A program made the translations under genes and the position numbers. From Lachnospiraceae bacterium UBA7481 (GTDB lineage Bacteria; Bacillota; Clostridia; Lachnospirales; Lachnospiraceae): a stretch of DNA of 25,899 nt. The stretch covers positions 1 to 25,899 of the forward strand of contig DLOP01000010.1 in NCBI GenBank assembly GCA_002478505.1. The letters are read 5' to 3'. Below the pieces are notes generated by a model, which did not search any database, had not been told where the DNA came from, and worked only from the letters and a program-made list of their open reading frames with translations. Of the stretch, positions 1 to 8,244 are shown one piece after another (position 1 is the stretch's first letter; every line of letters starts with the position of its first letter).

Positions 1-24
1 GAGATATAAAAGGAGGAAATTGAT

Positions 25-221
25 ATGAAAGCAGATAATGTGGCATTGTTGGAATTTATAGGTGCAAGCAAAAGAACATTTTATATTCCGGTGTATCAAC
101 GTAAGGGCTTTATATTGAAACAAATAGAAGTGCCAATGATATATTAAACTATTGTAAATTAATTATTGAGAAATTTGATGGGGTGGATGAGGTGAGTTCG
201 TATAAACTTAAAGCAATTTAA
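25..221 (+). pseudogene. Decayed DUF262-like (GmrSD-type) N-terminal remnant
   Basis: An ATG at 25 follows a perfect AGGAGG at 11-16 and opens a 40-codon frame ending at 147. Its start (MKADNVALLEFI, then FYIPVYQR at about residues 19-26) resembles the N-terminus of DUF262 proteins, the nucleotidase/nuclease module of GmrSD-type restriction enzymes, where a conserved YQR/YQRxYxW segment follows a short helix. After YQR the family pattern is lost. A second frame (GLYIETNRSANDILNYC onward) continues to a stop at 219-221, which suggests a frameshift or an internal deletion. The rest of a 500-700 residue protein is missing, so this is read as a broken gene. The DUF262 assignment rests on about 25 residues and is tentative. 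Confidence 0.45.
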
Positions 222-617
222 TGCTAATTACTACACCATTTTAACTTTTAGCTAGATTCTTGAAATAACAAAATATTGCAGAAAAGCACAAAAATAACAA
301 GCGGCAGTTCCTTTCCCCCAAAGGATACTGTCGTATATTTTATTGCGCAAGCTGATTTTACAAAAAGAAAAGCCGACTTTCCCCAAATGCAGTATTTCTC
401 TGCTATGCAACGGATAGTTGCATAAAAAAGATCAAATGTATACAACTGTTGGTAGTGCAACTTAGGCTTTTTCTTTATGATTGTCACATAGCCAACAACC
501 CCGCTGCAAGAAACGGAGTTGTTGCACCTCGCGGCATTCGCCAAGCTAATTTCGAATTGGCTTTAACCTGAAACTTGGTTCATTGCTTGCGGGAATAAAA
601 AGAAAGGCGGTTGCATT
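222..617. other. Gene-free hairpin-rich stretch upstream of the ABC operon
   Basis: No convincing gene lies in these 396 bases. Three inverted repeats are visible: CAGT-TCCTTT / AAAGGA-ACTG around a CCCCC loop (305-330), AGTTGCA / TGCAACT (416-422 and 456-462), and CAACAAC...CCG / CGG...GTTGTTG (493-524). A plus-strand frame is open from 356 to a stop at 569-571 but has no plausible start. The stretch could be a structured leader of the ABC transporter mRNA or the relic of a mobile element. No clear sigma-A promoter was found here. The ABC gene has its own AAAGGCGG ribosome site at about 603-610. Confidence 0.4.
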
Positions 618-1379
618 ATGGACAAACAAACAGTCATATCGGCAAAGCATTTGAAAAAAGCTTTTGGCAAGGGCGAAAGTATTCAGGTGATTTATTCGGA
701 TCTGAATATTGATATTTATAAGGGGGATTTTACGGTGATCATGGGTTCATCGGGAGCAGGCAAGTCAACCCTGATGTATTCCCTTTCAGGGATGGATAAG
801 CCGGACGGTGGGGAGATTTTCTTTGACGGAACGGACATCACGAAGTTAAACAATGACAAGCTGGCGGTATTTCGGCGGAAGGAGTGCGGATTCGTATTCC
901 AACAGATCTATCTGATCGATAAGATGAACCTTATGGATAATGTTATTGCAGCAGGGGTGCTGACAAGCAAAGATAAGGAAGACATCAAAAACCGCGCGAA
1001 GGAGCTGTTTTCTTTGGTAAATATTCCTGAAAATACGTGGAAAAAAACATCATCCCAGATTTCAGGAGGCGAAGCGCAGAGGGCAGGGATTGTCAGAGCA
1101 GTGATCAACAGTCCCAACGTACTTTTTGCGGATGAGCCCACAGGCGCGTTAAATTCTGCCAATTCCGGTGCAGTCCTTGATGTTTTTACTTCACTTCACA
1201 AAGAAGGACAGAGCATCGTCATGGTTACCCACGATAAAAAATCAGCCCTGCGGGGAAATCGTATCATTTATATTAAAGACGGAAAGATTTACGGCGAGTG
1301 TGATCTGGGGGCATTTGAGCAGGACGATGCCGAAAGAACCGAAAAACTTGATCAATTCATTAAAGAAATGGGGTGGTAA
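618..1379 (+). CDS. ABC transporter ATP-binding protein (MacB/BceA-like class)
   Basis: This 253-residue protein is a single ABC ATPase domain that powers the permease encoded next to it. Visible motifs in order: Walker A GSSGAGKST (43-51), Q-loop in FQQ (about 94-96), a signature ISGGEAQR (148-155) in place of the usual LSGGQ, Walker B LFADEPTG (about 169-176) and the H-loop VTHD (about 203-206). Size and spacing fit the LolD/MacB/BceA branch that pairs with FtsX-type permeases rather than importers. The permease gene starts 3 bases after the stop, so they are co-transcribed and probably translationally linked. The substrate cannot be read from the ATPase. Antimicrobial peptide detoxification or lipid/peptide export are the usual roles of such pairs. 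The start at 618 follows an AAAGGCGG ribosome site. Confidence 0.93.
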   Translation: MDKQTVISAKHLKKAFGKGESIQVIYSDLNIDIYKGDFTVIMGSSGAGKSTLMYSLSGMDKPDGGEIFFDGTDITKLNNDKLAVFRRKECGFVFQQIYLIDKMNLMDNVIAAGVLTSKDKEDIKNRAKELFSLVNIPENTWKKTSSQISGGEAQRAGIVRAVINSPNVLFADEPTGALNSANSGAVLDVFTSLHKEGQSIVMVTHDKKSALRGNRIIYIKDGKIYGECDLGAFEQDDAERTEKLDQFIKEMGW

Positions 1380-1382
1380 ACA

Positions 1383-3632
1383 ATGGAGCAGCGCAGCATG
1401 AAAAAAATATCTACGCTTACGCTACATAATCTGAATAAAGCAAAGGGACAATATATCTCCTTTGGGGTGTTTATCTGCCTGACCGCATTTATTATCAATA
1501 TTGCTCTTGTGCTTGCTTTCCAGACATTTAACGCTTATGACAGCCTGTTTGAAAAACTAAGCGCAGCGGATATCAATTTTATCATTCCACAGATTCAGGA
1601 TCAAGAAGATCTGCTTACGGAAGTGGAAGGCATTGACGGGGTATCATTTGTTGAAAAGCATGAGGGGGTATTTACATCGGTAACAGTCCGTGAATTTGCA
1701 GGCTCTGATTTTGACATGAATACCGTTTTTTACAATCTTGATGAGGAAAGAACACTGAATCTCCGTGATATTACGGAATCTTCCGAAATGAGTGACAATT
1801 CTGTTTATATTCCTATGTATATGAAGGAATTAGGCGGTTTTGCGGAAGGCGGCAGCATTACTTATTCTATAGACGGCGAGGAGCATACCTATCATGTCGG
1901 CGGGATCCTATTGGAAATGCAGTACGGAAATTACGGTACCGGGATGATCGGCGGATATTTTCCGGAAGCTGTCTATGAGGACTTTGCGCAGGAATATAGT
2001 GATCATGTCATTACTGAATATTCCTTAAAAATAAGCAGCACCGCTGATCTGGGTGAGATGAAAAATACCATCTCTGAAGTGCTAAGAGAAAAAGGGATCG
2101 CATTATTAAATATCAATGACAGGGACACCTCAAAGCAGACCAGAACTATGGTTTGTACCCTGCTGATCGTGATATTTTTGGCGCTTGCTGCAATCATACT
2201 TGTTGTGAGTATTTTCCTCAGCAACTTCCGGATACGAAGTGCAATTGAGGATGAACTGGCGCAGATGGGGGTATTAAAAGCCATTGGTTATACAAGCAGT
2301 CTGATCATTGCTTCGACAGTTATGCCCTATATGCTGGTAGGCATCATTTCTACCGTGATCGGAATCGCCTTGTCTTATGCGGTCCTGCCTTCCGTAGCAG
2401 GTATTTTAGCAATCCAATCGGGATTTTCCTATACGCCTGTTTTTGATAGTATGGCTTTGCTGATCGTACTGCTGACACTGATGTGCGCAATATTACTTTT
2501 CTCCTATCTTTCTGCAGGAAAAATACATAAATTAGAGCCCATCAATGCTATAAGGGGTATCACCGGAGACGAATCGACGGGACAAAACGTATTATTATTT
2601 ATTGTCTCATTTGGTATCATGGTGCTGTTGTCTTTTGCGGGAACGCTACTATATAATGTAAATGTCAAGCCGGATAATTTTATGAATACACTTTCCGAAG
2701 AGTTGCCGTCTGTTATTTTTACGGCAGAGGACGGAAAAATGACGGAACTTAAGGAGCTTCTGGAAAATGACAGTCGTGTAAGGCTTTTTATGGAATATGC
2801 TTCCGTACCTGTAAGCTATGAAGACGGAAGTCTTACTGCCTTTGTGTGTGAAGATTTTTCAAAAGCCACAAATGATATCTGTTATGAAGGTCATAGCCCT
2901 GTGAATGATAATGAAGTTGCAATAGGCAATGCGATTTCAGATAAATATCCGATCGGCAGTAACATAGAACTGACAGTTGGCGATCAATCAGCGGATTATA
3001 TTGTAACCGGTTATATTCAAAGTGTGAATAATGCAGGCGCGGTATGTCAGCTCACAAGGGAAGGATACAAAAAGATCGGAGAAACAATTAATTCCGTCAA
3101 TGTTTACTTATATGAAAAAACTGCCGAAGCATTTATAACTGAGTATGAAGAAAACCACGATACTATCATTAAATCATCCGTAAATTTTGAACAGATGAGT
3201 GAGAATGGTCAGATGATGTACACGGGTATTGTTTCCGTGATCGTGGTGATCCTGTTTATAATATCCGTCCTGATGGTGCTGCTGGTGATGTATGTGCTCA
3301 TAAATTCAATGATCAGCAGACGCAGACAGGAATTTGGTATCTATAAAGCCATCGGATACACAAACAGACAGCTTACGGTTAAGACAGCCCTTAGTTTTAT
3401 CCCCGTTGTGGCTGTGGCGTCAATTATTTCCGCAATTGCCGGGCTGTGGTATCTTCCCGCAATCAACAATGTTATTTTTTCACTGATTGGGGCGATAAAA
3501 AATCATTTTGAAGTATCTGTCTGGATATTGTTTGTATTTGCCGGTATGTTTACTGCGGTGGCATTTACGATCAGCGTACTTCTTTCGGCGCCAATTAAAA
3601 GAATTACTGCATATTCACTTTTAAAAGACTAA
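1383..3632 (+). CDS. FtsX-family ABC transporter permease with two FtsX modules
   Basis: This 749-residue membrane protein is the partner of the upstream ATPase. It has an N-terminal membrane segment (about 25-47), a large extracytoplasmic region (about 50-255), then membrane segments near 258-282, 305-335, 350-375 and 403-425. A second extracytoplasmic region (about 430-610) precedes three further segments (about 615-640, 672-700, 713-738). The two modules each carry the FtsX cytoplasmic helix before a membrane segment: LAQMGVLKAIGYTSS (about 290-304) and RRRQEFGIYKAIGYTN (about 642-657). This duplicated layout is typical of BceB/MacB-like and related Firmicutes permeases that act on peptides, lipids or cell-envelope antibiotics. 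The GGGGTGG site before ATG 1383 has good spacing; ATG 1398 is a possible alternative. The substrate is unknown. Confidence 0.9.
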   Translation: MEQRSMKKISTLTLHNLNKAKGQYISFGVFICLTAFIINIALVLAFQTFNAYDSLFEKLSAADINFIIPQIQDQEDLLTEVEGIDGVSFVEKHEGVFTSVTVREFAGSDFDMNTVFYNLDEERTLNLRDITESSEMSDNSVYIPMYMKELGGFAEGGSITYSIDGEEHTYHVGGILLEMQYGNYGTGMIGGYFPEAVYEDFAQEYSDHVITEYSLKISSTADLGEMKNTISEVLREKGIALLNINDRDTSKQTRTMVCTLLIVIFLALAAIILVVSIFLSNFRIRSAIEDELAQMGVLKAIGYTSSLIIASTVMPYMLVGIISTVIGIALSYAVLPSVAGILAIQSGFSYTPVFDSMALLIVLLTLMCAILLFSYLSAGKIHKLEPINAIRGITGDESTGQNVLLFIVSFGIMVLLSFAGTLLYNVNVKPDNFMNTLSEELPSVIFTAEDGKMTELKELLENDSRVRLFMEYASVPVSYEDGSLTAFVCEDFSKATNDICYEGHSPVNDNEVAIGNAISDKYPIGSNIELTVGDQSADYIVTGYIQSVNNAGAVCQLTREGYKKIGETINSVNVYLYEKTAEAFITEYEENHDTIIKSSVNFEQMSENGQMMYTGIVSVIVVILFIISVLMVLLVMYVLINSMISRRRQEFGIYKAIGYTNRQLTVKTALSFIPVVAVASIISAIAGLWYLPAINNVIFSLIGAIKNHFEVSVWILFVFAGMFTAVAFTISVLLSAPIKRITAYSLLKD

Positions 3633-3662
3633 AATATATAAAAAGGAAGGAGAATAACAAGT

Positions 3663-4550
3663 ATGAATTTTTCAGAAAAATTAAAGGAAATAAGAAAAAA
3701 AGAAGGGATCTCACAGGAGCAGCTTGCCGAGAGGATCGGTGTTACAAGGCAGGCGATCACGAAGTGGGAAACCGGAAAAGGGTTACCGGATATTGAAAAT
3801 ATGGTAATCATAGCAGAGATTTTTAAGACCACCATAGATGAGCTGCTTACAGCTTCTGCCACAAAAGCAGCCCCGGAAACATTTGTATATACCAGTGAAA
3901 CCATCTATGACATTGACTGCGAAAAACATTTTGATGTCAATATTGGCAGTGCGGCTGAGATTATACTGTCATCAGGCGATGATGAGAAGCTGCATGTGAA
4001 GCTGTCCTCGGAAACCCTTGAGAATTTGGCATCCATGTATAAAATAAAGCTGGATGACAGGAAAAACAAGCTGGATGTAGTTTTTCTTAACAAAAATAAG
4101 CTCAGCCGCTATGAAGCGGAGGAGTCGCTGACAGTTGAGATCATTCTTCCGAATAAATATTCTGACCATTGCGAGATTGCAGCCAACGTTAAGACTCTTG
4201 TAATAAGTAATCTTCATCTGAACCGTTTGGAATATGACGGTACTGCAGAGCAGGTCCTGATTTCAGACAGCAGCGGAAGTCTGGAATTTACAGCAAAGAC
4301 AGATTATGAAATTACTGTTGATAAGATCACGGGAAGGTTGGACATTAACCAATGGAAGGCAAAAGCGGTCGTTCATATTCCGGAAGAAAATCTTGTAAAT
4401 GTCATCAATAAAGGCAGAAAATGTAATGTTTATTATCTAAAAGAAGGAAAAGCAGCAGAGTGTGAAAATGTTGCTGACAGCGAAAATGAAATCAGTGTTT
4501 CGGGAATATTTTCAGAGCTGGCGGTGGATTTGATTAGAAGAACAACATAA
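3663..4550 (+). CDS. XRE-family transcriptional regulator with beta-rich C-terminal region
   Basis: This 295-residue protein starts with a classic helix-turn-helix of the XRE/Cro type (about residues 5-62): SQEQLAERIGVTRQAITKWE, then KGLPDIENMVIIAEIF. The C-terminal two thirds (about 80-290) is rich in alternating hydrophobic residues and glycine/aspartate turns, with short repeats such as VLISDSSGSLEF and VDKITGRLDI. That pattern resembles the DUF4097-type beta-helix seen in envelope-stress adhesin-like domains, but I cannot confirm the family. A strong AAGGAAGGAG site precedes the ATG, 30 bases after the permease stop. Its place as the third gene of the operon suggests that it controls the transporter, perhaps by sensing the transported compound or envelope damage. 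That role is inferred from position. Confidence 0.85.
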   Translation: MNFSEKLKEIRKKEGISQEQLAERIGVTRQAITKWETGKGLPDIENMVIIAEIFKTTIDELLTASATKAAPETFVYTSETIYDIDCEKHFDVNIGSAAEIILSSGDDEKLHVKLSSETLENLASMYKIKLDDRKNKLDVVFLNKNKLSRYEAEESLTVEIILPNKYSDHCEIAANVKTLVISNLHLNRLEYDGTAEQVLISDSSGSLEFTAKTDYEITVDKITGRLDINQWKAKAVVHIPEENLVNVINKGRKCNVYYLKEGKAAECENVADSENEISVSGIFSELAVDLIRRTT

Positions 4551-4576
4551 CATTAAAGAGTCAGATACACAAATAC

Positions 4577-4611
4577 AGAGCCGACAAACTTGTTTTGCCG
4601 GCTCTTTGATT
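4577..4611. terminator. Hairpin terminator between converging operons
   Basis: The arms AGAGCCG (4577-4583) and CGGCTCT (4599-4605) are extended by CAAA/TTTG across one mismatch, with a 5-base loop. T-rich DNA follows, and an A-rich stretch lies on the other side. It sits between the stop of the XRE gene (4550) and the stop of the EAL gene (4621) and can serve both strands. Confidence 0.75.
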
Positions 4612-4620
4612 TGCTTTATT

Positions 4621-7158
4621 TTAGTTTTTTTCTGTTATATCTTCCCATTTTACGGGTTTCGCAAAATAGTATCCTTGGGAGTGGGCAATTCCGATTTTTT
4701 CCATGATCTGCTGGATATTTTCATTTTCCACAAACTCGCCGATGACTTCTTTTCCCGTGTTTTTGCACCATTCATTGATCATTGTCACAAATTCACGGCA
4801 GTTTTCATCTTCACATATTACTTTAATAATTTCCCCGTCAATTTTTAAAATATCCGCATTGATTTTAATAATATGCAAAAGATTGGAAAAGCCGCTTCCG
4901 AAATCATCGATGGCAATTTTTGCCCCATGCTCATGAATACTTTCGGCAAACTGCTCAATGTATTGATAGTCCGTTACCTCCTCGCTTTCCACCAGTTCAA
5001 ATACAAAATTCCCGGGATAGTCCGCCAGCTTTAAGTAATGGAAGATCATCTCAATCATGTCTTCATCATAGATATCCTGCACATTCAGATTAATGGTCAC
5101 CTTAACATCCTTATGGAGGAACATGCTCATTACTTTTTTTACCATAATAACCGACAGGGCTTCATAGAGATCATATTCCTTGGCGATGGAAAGGAACTGG
5201 CCGGGATAATACAGATTTCCCTGGGCATCCCTGATACGGATCAGGGCCTCATACATTTCTATCTTACCCTTGCGGTTATCATAGATTCCCTGAAAATGAG
5301 GCGCAATGCCATCCTGGACAAGAGCATCCCTTACAACCTGAAGAATATGTATATCTTCTTTCATATCCGCTACTTCTTCCTGTACCTGGTTGTATATTAC
5401 AAAAGGATTCTTGCTCTTTGCCCCATATTGCAGGGCTGTATCTGCTTTTTGAAGGGCGTCTTCTTCATGCATGATTACTGCGCATTCATAAGAAAGCCTA
5501 AAGTCCCTGCAAACAGCTCCGTTCATAAAGTCATAGGCTGCCTTGATACATTCCACAAAGTCACCGTCATCTGTCAGGGTCTCTTCCGCCGCGATCAAAA
5601 GCCCGTTATCCCCATAACTGTAAAAATGCAGCACATCCGAAAAATCCTTGGCTTTTTCCGCCAAATGCGCTCTTAAATTTCCATAAATAGTCTTTAATTC
5701 CGACCAGAAATCCTCCTGTCCCAGAAAGAGACGGATCATCCGTTCATTTTTCAGGGAAAATACCGCCAGCTTGTCTAAATAGTGTCTATCCTTATCGTAA
5801 ATATATTTTGCCTGGTTATCCAACCCCAACATTTCCTGATAAAACATCGCCTGCTTCATTTTATCTCTCTGCAGGCTCAACTGATTACTCAACTGTCTGT
5901 TTCCCGTCATCAGTAAATAATTTATAATCTGCATATTTTCATGCTGCAGTCCGGAAACATCTTTTAATCCCTTTTCCTTCAAAATCAGGCGGGCGTTTTC
6001 ATTTTCCGATAATCCGGCTATCATAAAGGTAGCATTGCCGTATAAATTTTTCCCCTTTAGATTGCCGATTTCTCCCGCTAAAATGGCGCCGCTGATATTC
6101 GTGGTGTAGAATTGCCCTATTTCCCATGTGGCACAGTCATGAAGCATCCACATTCTGGAAAGGCACTCGTAAGCAAACAGTGTTTCCACCGGCGCCTCTC
6201 CCAATTCTTCATAGGCGCTGCTTAACTGGTCTACTATCCTCTGGGGCGCAAAATATCCCAGACCGAACTTCATACCCTCGGTTATTTCACTGAAAACATT
6301 GATTCTGTCCCTTTTTTCCGATTTCCAAGGCTCCGGCAAGGTATCCGCCAATTCATAAACCACATTGTAGGCAGTCTGAGTCTCCTCCAGGATAAGGGGA
6401 AACAGGCTCGCAAGGGTAGGATCTTTTTCCAGTTCTTCCCTGCCTAGAACGCCCTGATACCATTTGGCAGCATCATCACCCTCTATTTCATCTACAAAAT
6501 GTTCGTGGACCTTTGTTACCTCATAGCTTCGCCCTACGCCTTCCGCGCCACAAATAACATTTTCATAGATAAAAAGCTTAGGCGACACCAGCAGGACCGC
6601 CACCATTTTATTGACAGAAGTCTCTGTCTGCCCTAATACATAAGCTTTTTCTCCTGCTTCGCTATGGGCGCCTTCCGCCACATAAGCAACGCCGCCTATC
6701 ATATTCAAGCCTTTATTTAATCGGTCCACACGTTCAACAAATTTTGCCGTTTTATAATAAGATAAGGGGAAAAAGGTCAGCATCATCCCCTTATCGCCTT
6801 TTATAAGCTCATTGGATACTTCCTCACCCAAGACCTCTCCGGCCTTTTCCACTCCCGGTTCCTGCTCACAGCTGAACATTCCGATTCGCATTTCACACTG
6901 CTCAAATACTGTGAGGGAAAGCAGGCACACACCCTGTAAAATTTTTCCTTCGCAGATCACATGGGATGCGCTGCATCCGATCATCACGGCATTGGGTAAT
7001 AGCTCTTTTAATTCCGCGGTCAGTTCTTCCATCATCTCTGCGGTATGTATGCAACTATGAATCCGTAATAATACCTGCCGGTTCCTGTCCAATACAATTC
7101 CGTCCAAAAAATCATTGAGATTTTCTAAAGATTCAAATAGATGATTGTAAGTTTTCAT
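4621..7158 (-). CDS. FIST sensor / degenerate GGDEF / EAL c-di-GMP phosphodiesterase
   Basis: This 845-residue soluble protein is predicted to hydrolyse cyclic di-GMP under control of a ligand sensor. Residues about 1-400 match the FIST (N and C) sensory fold, proposed to bind small molecules such as amino acids: NAVMIGCSASH, later VIGGVAYV-like and LFAYECLSR segments. Residues about 435-590 look like a GGDEF domain that has lost its active site (SYGDNG where GGDEF should be, still ending in ALQKADTALQYGAK). The C-terminal EAL domain (about 600-840) keeps the catalytic set: EALIRI, NLN, FELVESE, IDDFGSG, LKID, GEFVEN and SQGYYF. A longer open frame reaches 7272, but ATG 7158 begins a family-like N-terminus after AAAGGGACAAAAGGC. 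It overlaps the stop of the upstream cyclase gene by 26 bases, which implies translational coupling. Confidence 0.9.
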   Translation of the reverse strand: MKTYNHLFESLENLNDFLDGIVLDRNRQVLLRIHSCIHTAEMMEELTAELKELLPNAVMIGCSASHVICEGKILQGVCLLSLTVFEQCEMRIGMFSCEQEPGVEKAGEVLGEEVSNELIKGDKGMMLTFFPLSYYKTAKFVERVDRLNKGLNMIGGVAYVAEGAHSEAGEKAYVLGQTETSVNKMVAVLLVSPKLFIYENVICGAEGVGRSYEVTKVHEHFVDEIEGDDAAKWYQGVLGREELEKDPTLASLFPLILEETQTAYNVVYELADTLPEPWKSEKRDRINVFSEITEGMKFGLGYFAPQRIVDQLSSAYEELGEAPVETLFAYECLSRMWMLHDCATWEIGQFYTTNISGAILAGEIGNLKGKNLYGNATFMIAGLSENENARLILKEKGLKDVSGLQHENMQIINYLLMTGNRQLSNQLSLQRDKMKQAMFYQEMLGLDNQAKYIYDKDRHYLDKLAVFSLKNERMIRLFLGQEDFWSELKTIYGNLRAHLAEKAKDFSDVLHFYSYGDNGLLIAAEETLTDDGDFVECIKAAYDFMNGAVCRDFRLSYECAVIMHEEDALQKADTALQYGAKSKNPFVIYNQVQEEVADMKEDIHILQVVRDALVQDGIAPHFQGIYDNRKGKIEMYEALIRIRDAQGNLYYPGQFLSIAKEYDLYEALSVIMVKKVMSMFLHKDVKVTINLNVQDIYDEDMIEMIFHYLKLADYPGNFVFELVESEEVTDYQYIEQFAESIHEHGAKIAIDDFGSGFSNLLHIIKINADILKIDGEIIKVICEDENCREFVTMINEWCKNTGKEVIGEFVENENIQQIMEKIGIAHSQGYYFAKPVKWEDITEKN

Positions 7159-8236
7159 GCCTTTTGTCCCTTTCTTTCCATTGTTTTTTATCTTCATACA
7201 TATACTTGTCCGCTTGGGAACATAGCTTATTAAAATCAGTCTGCTTATCGCTGTATGCAACACCAATTGCACAGGAAAAAGGAGTTTGCATTACTTTTTC
7301 TTTGATTTGATTTTGCAACTGTTCAATGGCTGTTTTTTGTTGACTAAAGCAAAGAAGCATAAATTCATCGCCGCCAACACGATACAGATAACAATTCGAC
7401 GGAAGTACTGCTTCTACACAGCTGACAATCGTACAGATTGCCTCGTCCCCCTTCGCATGTCCATACTCGTCGTTCCACTTCTTTAAATCATTCAGATCAA
7501 TCGATATTACAGCACTCAGATTTGCCTTGTTTTTCTCGGCATCTATGTAAAAACATCTCCGGTTCAGTATGTTTGTCATCGGGTCACGTTTGAATTGCTG
7601 GGTATTCAAATACAGATAATAAAAAGTTAATGCAACCGCAGCGGATACATTGATAATCCCTTCATATTTCCATACCGATTCCATCAATATCGAAATCATA
7701 AATGTAAAAAGAACTACAACGGAAATAATCGTTTCAGAAATTTTAACCGACTTATACAATTTTACCGTGCAAATCAACAGAACAATCTCATAAAAAACAC
7801 TTGTTACGTAAGCAAAATAGCCGAGAGGTCCCCGCACAAACTGGTTATCTATAGTATAAGAATATGCATAATTAGCAAAAAATGCCGAAAAGGCAATAAT
7901 CGTATTTACGACAAGTGGTATGGAGATCCATCTATATTTTCTGTCTTTTACATTTCCCAACAACAATATCATAACATAAATAATTGCCGGTCTTATGCTA
8001 TATCCTATTGCAGACATCAGTATCCGAATTGGAGTGAATGTATCAAGTGACGCAGTCCAATATTCTATGGAATCCGCCACAATCAGGCACAACAAAAGTA
8101 CATCCGCCAAAAGAAACAATTTCCGGATCCTTTTGGTAAAGTAATCATTTGTAAATATAAAAACCAAAAAGAACAACAGAATAATCACTGATGGATAATT
8201 TATTTCAACAAGTTCTTTTAACATTGTTATGCCCAT
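7133..8236 (-). CDS. Membrane-bound GGDEF diguanylate cyclase
   Basis: This 367-residue protein is predicted to make cyclic di-GMP from two GTP. About six or seven membrane helices fill residues 14-210, forming a membrane sensor module of no recognised family. The GGDEF domain follows (about 215-350). It begins DPMTNILNRR, has the metal-binding IDLNDLKKWND (Asp247, Asp250, Asn255), the intact signature RVGGDEF (Gly288-Phe292), and ends QADKYMYEDKK. The position of the usual RxxD inhibitory site, five residues before GGDEF, reads PSNC. Classical product inhibition through that site is therefore not expected. The AGGTGG site is well placed for ATG 8236, 8 bases after the stop of the kinase gene. 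Its own 3' end overlaps the phosphodiesterase gene, so opposing enzymes are produced from one mRNA. Confidence 0.93.
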   Translation of the reverse strand: MGITMLKELVEINYPSVIILLFFLVFIFTNDYFTKRIRKLFLLADVLLLCLIVADSIEYWTASLDTFTPIRILMSAIGYSIRPAIIYVMILLLGNVKDRKYRWISIPLVVNTIIAFSAFFANYAYSYTIDNQFVRGPLGYFAYVTSVFYEIVLLICTVKLYKSVKISETIISVVVLFTFMISILMESVWKYEGIINVSAAVALTFYYLYLNTQQFKRDPMTNILNRRCFYIDAEKNKANLSAVISIDLNDLKKWNDEYGHAKGDEAICTIVSCVEAVLPSNCYLYRVGGDEFMLLCFSQQKTAIEQLQNQIKEKVMQTPFSCAIGVAYSDKQTDFNKLCSQADKYMYEDKKQWKERDKRHENLQSSI

Positions 8237-8244
8237 TCTACCAC

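Noticed and set aside
248..544. Minus-strand 98-residue open frame before the ABC operon
   Set aside because: No ribosome site, odd composition, and it spans the hairpins of the gene-free stretch; no family resemblance.
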